The notes: generated from the letters alone by a model not told the origin. DNA of 14,832 bases from an uncultured bacterium (GCA_903866285.1 CAIPMZ010000096.1:1-14832), one strand, 5' to 3'. Counted from the first letter of the stretch, positions 6,058 to 13,431 are shown. Translations and numbers: made by a program.

Positions 6058-6107
6058 ACCGCTTACGTTATCTGCACTATTGCGCAGATAACGTGAGCGG
6101 TTTTTTT
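6058..6107 (+). terminator. Strong 18-bp terminator of the lipoprotein gene
   Basis: Positions 6058-6075 pair with 6084-6101 over 18 bases with one G-U wobble, followed directly by TTTTTTT. It begins 11 bases after the lipoprotein stop codon. Confidence 0.9.
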
Positions 6108-6147
6108 ACTTCCACAAATCGATTTATGGAAATATGCGCAGGGGACT

Positions 6148-6189
6148 GTTACCTTTTCTTGACTGGTTCGTTGTAAATAATATAGGTAA
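6148..6189 (+). promoter_or_regulatory. Structured element, copy B, upstream of the macroglobulin gene
   Basis: The arms TTACCT (6149-6154) and AGGTAA (6184-6189) enclose a 29-base loop containing TTCGTTGTAA. The block 6148-6176 matches copy A at 3772-3800 at 23 of 29 positions. Unlike copy A it lies upstream of, not inside, the predicted transcript of the next gene, so it may act as a DNA site or belong to a separate transcript. Confidence 0.5.
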
Positions 6190-6224
6190 ATGAAAAATAA
6201 TGAAGAAACGCAACTTGGCTTAAA

Positions 6225-6258
6225 AGGGACTAAGTCCCCAATAGGGGACTTAGTCCCT
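6225..6258. repeat. Perfect 15-bp palindromic hairpin (REP-like)
   Basis: The arms AGGGACTAAGTCCCC (6225-6239) and GGGGACTTAGTCCCT (6244-6258) are exact inverted copies around AATA. Each arm is itself palindromic (GGGAC-TwA-GTCCC). No T-run follows on either strand, so it is unlikely to be a simple terminator. Form and intergenic location fit a REP-type repeat. Confidence 0.65.
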
Positions 6259-6316
6259 CTACGCAGAGTAACCTTAATTTAAGTAATTTATTATGAAAAG
6301 GAAAAATGGTATTTCG

Positions 6317-6325
6317 TGGTATAAT
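6317..6325 (+). promoter_or_regulatory. Extended -10 promoter of the macroglobulin gene
   Basis: TGGTATAAT, identical to the element at 3703-3711, is followed by ATAATC, as the first is by ATTC. No -35 box is visible. Transcription would start near 6332, about 27 bases before the ATG at 6359, which has no Shine-Dalgarno site. Confidence 0.65.
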
Positions 6326-6358
6326 ATAATCAGAAATATAATTTCTTAGCTAACTAAA

Positions 6359-9300
6359 ATGGAAAAAATAATCGAAGAAATATTGAGCGATCTTTACGCG
6401 TTGGATAAAGATTTAATTCAATATGATAAAGCCTTGAGAAAAGCCATTGAAAAAATAATTGAATCGAAACCAGATACTAAGTTTGATGAAAATTTCAAAC
6501 TTAGGCTTCGGGGTGAACTGCTGGCCAAAGCCCAACAACTGAAAAATTCTGCCGAGGAAAATTCTTTGAAAAATAAAGCCAGCGTTTTATTAGAACAATT
6601 TTCGGTTGCCGTCGGGCAATTTTCCCAAACCCGCTGGGTTTACGCTTTGCCAATGCTGATTTTGGTGATTGGGGTGGCTTTTCTAGTGCAAAGACAATAT
6701 GGCCAAAATGGCGGAGTTTACTTAACTAAACAAAATGTTAGTTTCGCCTTAGCTCCTAGCAATTCAGATCCAGCCGGAATTGAACCTGGTGCAAGTTTTA
6801 CCTTGAAAGCCTCCAAAGATTTAGCGCCGGCAACGATTAAAAAAACGGTGAGCTTTAAGCCTGCGGTTGATTTTTCGGTGACGAAAGTTAAAAAAACGGC
6901 TATGTTAGCGCTGCCAGCTTTGGCAGCCGAGCAGGCAAATGCTCAGGATTTACCTTATCAATATGAAATTAAGCCGACTGGCGAATTGGAAAAAGGCAAG
7001 GTTTATCAAATTGCCATTACTGATGATCAAATCGCTGACCGCCCTTATCAATGGGCTTTTCAAGTTAAGGCGCCTTTTGGAGTAGCTGAAACTTTGCCAG
7101 CCAAGCAAGCGACCAGCGTGCCAACTGATAGTGGGATAGAGATTCAATTCAATCGTAATTTACCTGAAGACGCTGGAAAATATTTTGAAATCTCGCCGAA
7201 AGTAGAAGGTGCAATTGAGCTTAAAATGGATCGCTTGTATTTTAAACCGCAGAAACTGGAAAATTTAAAAATTTATACCGTAACAATCAAACAAGGCTTA
7301 ATTTCAAAAGATGACGGTGAAATTTTAAAGGAAGATTATAATTTTAGTTTTGAAGCTAAAGAGGTTGAAAACAAAGCTTCTTTTGAGCAGCGCACAGGGA
7401 TTTCAGTAAGCAGAAGAGTTTTTGAGGCTACGGCTCAAATGCAACCAGCGCTTGAATTTTATACTACTAATAATTACGATAACCTTGATGATAAGGCGGA
7501 GCGTAGTTACGATGACTGGCTTAGTAAAATGTCAAACGAAGCTCAAATCGAGGTTTATAAACTGGATGGTGCGCAGGCATTTATGGATTCCTATGCAGCT
7601 AGTCAGAATTGGGCGCTAACCTGGTCTAGTTTGGGCTCAAAAAAACCGTTGGCAGATTTTAAGCCGAACGAAGATAAGAAAATTCTTTCGGCAAAAAAAG
7701 AAATAGAAACTATAAATTATAATAATGTTCTTCAACTGCCAGAAAATCTAGCTGACGGTTATTATTTCTTTGAAATTCAAAGAAATAATGGAAAAGCTAA
7801 ATTTAGTGATTATGGTTGGATTGTGGTTTCAAAAGCAGCTCAGTATACTTCGCTGTTGGGAAATACGGGCTTGGTTTGGGCGTATGATTTTGGAGTTCAA
7901 AAACCTTTAGAACAAGCCGAATTTTCTTTTATTGATCAACACAAAAATTCGCAGAGCCTGGGCAAGCTTGATGCGGAGGGTCTTTTGAAATTTGATCTGC
8001 CAGCGGCTTTGAAAAATAATCCAGACGAAGACAATCTCGATTATGAACCGCAATTTTTCAAATTAGCTGGAGCAGATTTCGAGAAGATTTTGATTGCTAA
8101 TGAGGAGAATGCTCAGATTAAAACTAGGTATCGTTACTGGGAGAAGCTCACTATGGATAAAACTAAATATCATCCAACCGATAAACTTAATTTTTGGGGA
8201 GTGCTTAAAAGTCGTCGCGGAGAGGATCTTTCAGGACAAAAATTAAGCGTTGGAATTTTTGATTGTAGCGGTGACTCGATGTACGGCACGCCAGCTTTTA
8301 TTGCTAAATCCCCAATGCTTAGCCTGGAAGTTGGAGTTTCAAAATTCGACACGGTAACGGGTAACTTTCAGTTTTCAGAATTACCAGTGGGATATTATTG
8401 TTTGGATGTTTATAATCGTGAAAGTAAAGAGGCTTATAGTCAGACTGTTTTTGAAATTGCTAATTATCAAAAACCAGCCTACCGCCTGGAAACAGAAGTT
8501 GAGCAGGAGGCAGTGTATGCGGGGCAAGAAATTACCGTTAAAGTCAAGGCCAGTTTTTATGATGGAACGCCAGTGCCTGGGCTGAAATTAAACTATATTG
8601 CCAATGATCAAAAGCAATATAATAATAATCTAAATTATGATCAGCGAGTCAGTGGGGCGGTGATAGCAGAGAAAAACGGCGAGTTGGTCTTGGACGAAAA
8701 TGGGACCGGGAAACTTACTTATAAAACACTTGTAAATAAAAAAACTAGCTTAATTAAAGATAGTTGCGAGTTTGAATTTCGCCCAACGCTGGCGGAGGAA
8801 GCTGAAATTGAAACATTCTGGACTTCTGTCGATGTCTTTAACTCAGCAATCGGCATTAAAACCAAAAATCAAGAAATAGAAAAGAATAAATTCGAGGTGG
8901 CCGTGGATGCTTTTGAACTTGACTTGCAAAAGAAGGCCAAGGTAGCTCAGGAGGAAAACCTGCGCGCTGCGGATACTTATGACTTTGACAAATATATTCA
9001 AGGACCAAAGAGTGAGCAAAAGATTGAAGCTAAATTAGTTAGAATTTGGCAGGAAAAGATTGAAGCTGGCCAAACCTATGATTATATTAGTAAAAAGCAG
9101 GAAAAAACTTATAATTATGAAGAAAGAGAAGAGGTAGTCGAGAAATTCGAAGGCAAAACCGATCAGGCCGGACAATGGAAATTTTCTAAGGAAATTAAAC
9201 CGCAAGATCCAATGGATTCATATAAGTTAGTTTTCAGTGGCACGGATGGTCAGGGTCGAAAATTTGAAACCGAAGAATATTTGGCTTACGGCGCGAGTGA

Positions 9301-11794
9301 ATATACGCACATTAGCTTAGATATTAATAAAGATACTTTCTCAGCTGGAGAAAAAGTCCAACTGAAAGTTAGTGTGACTCTCCCAGCAGATGACTCGCTT
9401 GACGGAAAAACTTTATTTTATCGCTATCAGGCTGACATTGAACAAGCAACCATCCAAAATGGAAAAACTTTTGAAGAAGAATTTTCTGAAAAGTTTGCTC
9501 CTTCTGTGGGATATCTGGGGGTAATTTTGACTAAGTATGGTTTTCAAGAAACTAGCAGTTCCGTTTTTGCCCATTTTGATCCGAAAGCTAAAAAGCTGGA
9601 GCTTCAAATTACTCCAGAAAAAGAAAGTTATCGTCCGGGCGAACAGGTGAAAGCCCAAGTCTCACTTAAAGATGCTAAGGGAAAACCTGTCTCAACGCAG
9701 GTTAATGTGGCGGTGATAGATGAAGCACTTTTCGCCCAAGATAGTCAGGCCGCTGGTAATTTACTGGATGATCTTTACACTACAAATTACTATAGGACGT
9801 CTCCAATTACAGCCTACACTAAATATCTAGCCAGACTCAACGAGATGGGCGGTGGCGGTGGCGGTGGTGAGCCACGGGGTCTTTTTATGGACATTCCTTA
9901 TTATCAAAACTTAGAAACTGATGCGGAAGGAAAAGCTCAAATCATTTTTAAATTGCCAGATAACTTAACGGGCTGGGTGATTAACGCGAGAGCTTTTGAC
10001 ACCAAACAGCTGACTGCTGGCCAAACCCAAAAAGTGATTTCAGCTGGACTGCCATTTTTTGTGGACACGGTTTTAAATGAGAATTATTTGACGGGAGACA
10101 GTCCTCAAATAAAACTGCGTTTTTTTGGTCAAGCATATCAAGCCGAAAAGCCGGTGGAATATACGGTTAGCATTAAGGATCTGAATTTTGAGCAAAAAGC
10201 TAGTGCCATAAGCTCAGTTGCGTATGTTTCCTTGGAAGCCTTACCAGCAGGCGAATATGAAATTGAAATCAGCGCCAGGCAAGGAGAGCAAGAGGATAGA
10301 TTAATTCGAAAGATTTCTGTTAAAGATACTTATTTTAGTAAACCAGAGAGTGCTTCCTATGAGCTTTCAGAAAATTTAAAAAATATTCAAACGGGCTCGA
10401 GTAATTTCGTAGAATTAGTTTTTACGGATAAGGGCAGGGGTAAATTCTTTGGATTTCTTAACGGCTTGGCGCTAACTGGCGGTTCTCGCTTAGATCAGGT
10501 AGTTGCAACTTTCTTGGCAGAAAAATTATTAACTGAAACTTATTATCAGCAGCCGTTTAAAAAAGATCTTAATTTGCGTGATTTTTACGGTCAGCGCGAA
10601 AGTGATAGTTCTGAAAATATTGGGCTGAGTTTGTTTGGTGGTTATGGCGAGCCGAGTTTAGAAAATTCCGCTAAAGTTGCGGATGCTACGCCAAATGCTA
10701 CGGACAAAAATAATTTGAAAAGTTATTTTTCAAAAACCCTCATTGAATCCAGAACTGATATTCATCGCATTGCTAAAGCCTTGTATGGACTAGCCGCGCT
10801 CGGCGAGCCAGTGCTGAATAAAATAAATTCGGTTAAAACTTATGAAAAAGAGTTAGCCTTGGATGATAAAATTTATTTAGCGTTAGCCCTAACAAAGCAA
10901 GGCGACTTGGAAGGTGCGCGGAATTATTACGAAACTGAAATTAAAAAGGAACTTAAAATAGAAAATGAGCAAGCCTGGCTAGAGGCTGGAAATATTCCAA
11001 TTGAAAATGAAAAACTGACGGCTACTTTGGGAATTTTGACTTCTCGTCTGAATGAGCAGGCTGTAACAGAAAAGCTTTGGAACTATTTGGAAAAACATAA
11101 TCCGCAAAAAGAGCTTAATATTTTGGAAAAAGTTTTAATGGTTAAAGATCAGCTTGCAAAAATGCCAGCCCAGCAAGCTAGCTTTGAGCTCAAGACTAAT
11201 GAGCGCAATGAAAAAATCGTACTTAGCAGTGGCCAAAGTGTGAGGCTGCGGCTTTCAAAAGAGGAAGTTAATTCGCTTAGTTTCGCTAAGCTTGAGGGCG
11301 CTATCCAAGTCTTGAGTATCTTTGAAAATGCTCAAACGCAAGCTTTGCAAAATGAGGCTAAGTTTGAAGTTACGCGCGCTTATGAGCTCGAAAATAAAGT
11401 AAGCCAAAGTTTTAGCGAAGGTGATTTAGTTAAAGTCAGCTTGGCAATTAAATTAAAAGAAGGCGTCAGTGGAGATAATTTTCAACTCAGGGATATCCTG
11501 CCAAGTGGGCTTAGGCCAGTTTCCTACCAGAGTGAGACTTGGTTTAGTTTTGACGAAGAAAAAGATTATTGCAATAGCGTTTGGTATCCTGAAAAGATCG
11601 ATGGTCAACAAATTTATTTTAGCTTTGATAGACAAGCTGATATTATTGAGCACAAATGCGCTAATTTTACTATTAACTATTACGCGCGCGTAATTTCTAA
11701 AGGTAGCTTTAGAGCTGATTCAGCGATGCTCCAGTCAGCTGAAAACTTTGGCCGCTATTTCGCCACGCCAACTAGCCAGCTTGAAATTAAATAA
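6359..11794 (+). CDS. Alpha-2-macroglobulin family protein, membrane-anchored, thioester-less
   Basis: This 1811-residue protein has no cleavable signal. A charged helical cytosolic segment (1-91) precedes one membrane helix (about 93-113), placing the rest outside the cell membrane. Two Ig-like (Big_5/SbsA-type) domains follow (about 127-235 and 243-335). Macroglobulin domains come next: KYHPTDKLNFWGVLKSRRGE near 603, and YRPGEQVKAQVSL (1091) with VAVIDEALF (about 1115-1123). A poly-glycine run (1164-1170) lies in the bait-region position, then the LPDNLTGWVINARAFD signature (about 1200). Where the family has GCxEQ, this protein reads GGSRLDQ (1374-1380), so the thioester cysteine is missing. 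The C-terminus (about 1680-1811) has the usual DILPSGLRPV and SAENFGRYF pattern. Bacterial relatives are thought to trap proteases or act in envelope defence, often beside PbpC; no PbpC gene is here. Family firm; thioester loss likely. Confidence 0.9.
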   Translation: MEKIIEEILSDLYALDKDLIQYDKALRKAIEKIIESKPDTKFDENFKLRLRGELLAKAQQLKNSAEENSLKNKASVLLEQFSVAVGQFSQTRWVYALPMLILVIGVAFLVQRQYGQNGGVYLTKQNVSFALAPSNSDPAGIEPGASFTLKASKDLAPATIKKTVSFKPAVDFSVTKVKKTAMLALPALAAEQANAQDLPYQYEIKPTGELEKGKVYQIAITDDQIADRPYQWAFQVKAPFGVAETLPAKQATSVPTDSGIEIQFNRNLPEDAGKYFEISPKVEGAIELKMDRLYFKPQKLENLKIYTVTIKQGLISKDDGEILKEDYNFSFEAKEVENKASFEQRTGISVSRRVFEATAQMQPALEFYTTNNYDNLDDKAERSYDDWLSKMSNEAQIEVYKLDGAQAFMDSYAASQNWALTWSSLGSKKPLADFKPNEDKKILSAKKEIETINYNNVLQLPENLADGYYFFEIQRNNGKAKFSDYGWIVVSKAAQYTSLLGNTGLVWAYDFGVQKPLEQAEFSFIDQHKNSQSLGKLDAEGLLKFDLPAALKNNPDEDNLDYEPQFFKLAGADFEKILIANEENAQIKTRYRYWEKLTMDKTKYHPTDKLNFWGVLKSRRGEDLSGQKLSVGIFDCSGDSMYGTPAFIAKSPMLSLEVGVSKFDTVTGNFQFSELPVGYYCLDVYNRESKEAYSQTVFEIANYQKPAYRLETEVEQEAVYAGQEITVKVKASFYDGTPVPGLKLNYIANDQKQYNNNLNYDQRVSGAVIAEKNGELVLDENGTGKLTYKTLVNKKTSLIKDSCEFEFRPTLAEEAEIETFWTSVDVFNSAIGIKTKNQEIEKNKFEVAVDAFELDLQKKAKVAQEENLRAADTYDFDKYIQGPKSEQKIEAKLVRIWQEKIEAGQTYDYISKKQEKTYNYEEREEVVEKFEGKTDQAGQWKFSKEIKPQDPMDSYKLVFSGTDGQGRKFETEEYLAYGASEYTHISLDINKDTFSAGEKVQLKVSVTLPADDSLDGKTLFYRYQADIEQATIQNGKTFEEEFSEKFAPSVGYLGVILTKYGFQETSSSVFAHFDPKAKKLELQITPEKESYRPGEQVKAQVSLKDAKGKPVSTQVNVAVIDEALFAQDSQAAGNLLDDLYTTNYYRTSPITAYTKYLARLNEMGGGGGGGEPRGLFMDIPYYQNLETDAEGKAQIIFKLPDNLTGWVINARAFDTKQLTAGQTQKVISAGLPFFVDTVLNENYLTGDSPQIKLRFFGQAYQAEKPVEYTVSIKDLNFEQKASAISSVAYVSLEALPAGEYEIEISARQGEQEDRLIRKISVKDTYFSKPESASYELSENLKNIQTGSSNFVELVFTDKGRGKFFGFLNGLALTGGSRLDQVVATFLAEKLLTETYYQQPFKKDLNLRDFYGQRESDSSENIGLSLFGGYGEPSLENSAKVADATPNATDKNNLKSYFSKTLIESRTDIHRIAKALYGLAALGEPVLNKINSVKTYEKELALDDKIYLALALTKQGDLEGARNYYETEIKKELKIENEQAWLEAGNIPIENEKLTATLGILTSRLNEQAVTEKLWNYLEKHNPQKELNILEKVLMVKDQLAKMPAQQASFELKTNERNEKIVLSSGQSVRLRLSKEEVNSLSFAKLEGAIQVLSIFENAQTQALQNEAKFEVTRAYELENKVSQSFSEGDLVKVSLAIKLKEGVSGDNFQLRDILPSGLRPVSYQSETWFSFDEEKDYCNSVWYPEKIDGQQIYFSFDRQADIIEHKCANFTINYYARVISKGSFRADSAMLQSAENFGRYFATPTSQLEIK

Positions 11795-11823
11795 CCCAAT
11801 ACCAAATCAATTAAAATTGTTAA

Positions 11824-11880
11824 TGGTTGCAAGGAGGTCGAGTCTTACCAGGGGAGGTTCGACCTCCAACGTCTAGCTAC
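11824..11880. repeat. 57-bp dispersed repeat, copy 1
   Basis: Compared with 13336-13392 without gaps, 41 of 57 bases match. The ends are best conserved: TGGTTGCAAGGAGG at the left and CTCCAACGTCT-G-TAC at the right. The arms GGAGGTCGA and TCGACCTCC are perfect inverted repeats, so a hairpin can form. No T-run follows. It lies 30 bases after the macroglobulin stop codon. Confidence 0.65.
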
Positions 11881-11981
11881 CACTGCTTAAGTTGATTTTG
11901 CATTAGTTAAATATAACCCTTAAATATTTTTTGTATTTTTGTACTTTTGTATAATTTCGTAATTAGGTAGGTTTTTTACTA

Positions 11982-12010
11982 TTGACTTTTTCGTTTTTAT
12001 CCTGTATAAT
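11982..12010 (+). promoter_or_regulatory. Near-consensus sigma-70 promoter
   Basis: TTGACT (11982-11987), a 17-base spacer and TATAAT (12005-12010), with TG directly before the -10 box. Transcription would start near 12017, immediately before a hairpin with a T-run. The first downstream gene is the small ORF at 12122. Confidence 0.75.
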
Positions 12011-12020
12011 TAATCTATAG

Positions 12021-12053
12021 AAGTAACGGGTGAAAGCCACGTTACTTTTTTTA
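12021..12053 (+). terminator. Terminator-like hairpin right after a promoter (attenuator or tiny RNA)
   Basis: AAGTAACG (12021-12028) pairs exactly with CGTTACTT (12040-12047), and a further GG/CC pair can form in the loop. The stem runs into eight T residues (12046-12053). Since transcription should start near 12017, most transcripts may end after about 35-40 bases. It could be an attenuator for the small gene at 12122 or the 3' end of a very small RNA. Confidence 0.55.
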
Positions 12054-12073
12054 TTTGCTAATTAGTAATAATA

Positions 12074-12112
12074 AAATCAATCTTTCCGCTTTATTAGCGC
12101 AAAAGTTGATTA
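12074..12112 (+). promoter_or_regulatory. Possible hairpin in the leader of the small gene
   Basis: AATCAA (12075-12080) and its continuation pair with AAAGTTGATT (12102-12111), with one bulge, and CGC/GCG can pair inside. The hairpin ends about 10 bases before the ATG at 12122, which has no Shine-Dalgarno site. Confidence 0.35.
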
Positions 12113-12121
12113 AAAACAAAA

Positions 12122-12265
12122 ATGGAAAACAAAAAATGTGCTTGCCCACATTGTGCGGCGAGAAAGAAAGAGGAAAAAGCCAGTGAAGAATTTTCATTAG
12201 CTGTCCTTGTTTCTCTTGTTCCAATGCTTGTCTTTACTTTATTTGGACAAGTTGGACTATTTTAA
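12122..12265 (+). CDS. 47-residue Cys-cluster membrane miniprotein
   Basis: The ATG at 12122 opens a 47-codon frame, MENKKCACPHC..., ending TAA at 12265. Residues 5-11 (KCACPHC) hold three cysteines and one histidine (C6, C8, H10, C11) in a metal-ligand-like arrangement. A highly charged linker (ARKKEEKASEE) follows, and then one hydrophobic helix (about residues 25-47, FSLAVLVSLVPMLVFTLFG...). It lies between a consensus promoter (11982) and a strong terminator (12291), which supports it as a genuine gene despite its size. The N-terminus would probably be cytosolic and the helix inserted in the membrane. No family is recognised. A single Cys cluster could bind zinc alone or as a dimer. Confidence 0.65.
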   Translation: MENKKCACPHCAARKKEEKASEEFSLAVLVSLVPMLVFTLFGQVGLF

Positions 12266-12290
12266 AAAACTCTTCTATCTTTTAGAAGTT

Positions 12291-12325
12291 AAAAAGCCGT
12301 TAGCGAAAGCTGGCGGCTTTTTTTG
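12291..12325 (+). terminator. Terminator of the miniprotein gene
   Basis: AAAAGCCGTTAGC (12292-12304) pairs with GCTGGCGGCTTTT (12309-12321) over 13 bases with two G-U wobbles around a GAAA tetraloop, and TTTT follows. It starts 26 bases after the miniprotein stop codon. Confidence 0.85.
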
Positions 12326-12337
12326 TTGCTCTTTTCA

Positions 12338-12346
12338 TGGTATTCT
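12338..12346 (+). promoter_or_regulatory. Weak extended -10 candidate for the 12381 gene
   Basis: TGGTATTCT resembles the TGGTATAAT elements at 3703 and 6317 and lies 35 bases before the ATG at 12381. There is no -35 box. It is the only promoter-like sequence between the preceding terminator and this gene. Confidence 0.35.
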
Positions 12347-12380
12347 TAGGACATTAAAATCATTTTTAACTTAAAGTGTT

Positions 12381-13280
12381 ATGGCTGAAATAAATTTTAA
12401 AGGAAAAGGTTTAAATCAGAAAATATTTTCGAAAAAAGATTTGCGGGCAACGGTAGGTCTTAAGAGCAGTGCTTTTAACGCTATGATGTCAAACAAGGCC
12501 GTGGCGCATGTGTTGGATAAGGCATCTGAGCGAAGAGTCGTTTACCAGGCTATGAAGGAAAGAGCTAAAGGGGCTGGTTCGCGGGGCTTTACTAAAAAGG
12601 ATATGAAAAAAGTACTGGGCGACATTGAACATTCTGGCCAGTTTAGTCATAGCGAGATGCATAAATTGGGCGAGGAGTTAATTGGCGGGGCAGCTGGCGC
12701 TAGGATTATTCGAGAAAATCCACCTGCTCAGGAGGCACACAGGCCCTCTTTTGAATACAAAGCTAACTTTAAGGGTGAGCAGTTAGCAGCTAAAAAATCC
12801 CAACAACGGGTCAATATGCAAAAGACCGTTAAAAGTATTCTTGAAAAGGATATTACAAAAAGAACTAGTGCTAACCCTGTCGAAAATAAGAAACAACCAG
12901 AAAATATTCAAAAAGAAGGGATAGCGCCACCAAATAAGCAAATAGTTGTTGGAAGAAATGTACCAGAGCCTGCTCAGAAAATAGTTTTTGCTCAGAGCGA
13001 TAAAGCGCTTAACAAGGTGCAGGAGGAAAAAATTATTATTGATACGGTCGAATTTAAAGATGATGAAGGTAAGCTTGTTGCGGCTAAGCCCGAGGGACAA
13101 GAAAGCTCTAATAATTCTGAAAATTTTGGTTATATCCCAAAATATCTAACGAATTTTTATAGAGATAAAAATAGTGAGAAAATAAAATCAAGGCTATCTA
13201 AAATTCAAGCGCGGGCGAAAGAAGCTGAAAGCACCGAAGAGGAGGAAAGTGAAGCTGAAAAAGCGAAGCTAGCCGCTTAA
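12381..13280 (+). CDS. Lysine-rich, largely disordered hypothetical protein
   Basis: I do not recognise this 299-residue protein. It has no signal peptide or membrane helix and is probably cytosolic. The N-terminal 110 residues could fold as helices (SKKDLRATVGLKSSAFNAMM, then GFTKKDMKKVLGDIEHSG with FSHSEMHKLGEELIGG). The rest is rich in Lys, Glu, Gln, Asn and Pro and looks unstructured. A short ordered-looking piece, FGYIPKYLTNFYRDKN, lies about 55 residues from the end, and the tail is strongly acidic (STEEEESEAEKAKLAA). The ATG has no Shine-Dalgarno site. It stands alone between the terminator at 12291 and the repeat at 13336. The mix of a basic body and acidic tail could suit nucleic-acid binding or a scaffold, but no motif shows this. 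Confidence 0.75.
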   Translation: MAEINFKGKGLNQKIFSKKDLRATVGLKSSAFNAMMSNKAVAHVLDKASERRVVYQAMKERAKGAGSRGFTKKDMKKVLGDIEHSGQFSHSEMHKLGEELIGGAAGARIIRENPPAQEAHRPSFEYKANFKGEQLAAKKSQQRVNMQKTVKSILEKDITKRTSANPVENKKQPENIQKEGIAPPNKQIVVGRNVPEPAQKIVFAQSDKALNKVQEEKIIIDTVEFKDDEGKLVAAKPEGQESSNNSENFGYIPKYLTNFYRDKNSEKIKSRLSKIQARAKEAESTEEEESEAEKAKLAA

Positions 13281-13335
13281 ATAAATTGCTTAAGTTATAA
13301 AATAATAATTGATAGTAAAATAATTAAATCACTGG

Positions 13336-13392
13336 TGGTTGCAAGGAGGCTCGACCTCCCTAATGGAGGCTCAAACTCCAACGTCTCGTTAC
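13336..13392. repeat. 57-bp dispersed repeat, copy 2
   Basis: This is the same length as copy 1 at 11824-11880, with 41 of 57 bases shared and the same conserved ends. Here the inner palindrome is GGAGG-CTCGA-CCTCC (13346-13360), so the hairpin potential is kept although the middle differs. It lies 55 bases after the stop of the lysine-rich gene, again intergenic, with no T-run. Confidence 0.65.
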
Positions 13393-13431
13393 TATGAATT
13401 AAATTAATTTATCATTATATAAATCAAGGAA

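Noticed and set aside
5871..6176. 101-codon plus-strand frame overlapping the lipoprotein gene
   Set aside because: It is out of frame with the lipoprotein, which has a clear lipobox and ribosome site, and it crosses a strong terminator.
6190..6288. Short frame starting at the ATG after structured element B
   Set aside because: It runs through the perfect palindrome at 6225-6258, has no ribosome site, and its residues are dictated by the repeat.
11453..11693. Overlapping frames on both strands near the macroglobulin C-terminus
   Set aside because: The main frame here encodes conserved family motifs. The others lack start signals.
11824..13392. CRISPR-like array made of the 57-bp repeat copies
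   Set aside because: Only two copies, 1.5 kb apart with genes between them; no regular repeat-spacer pattern.
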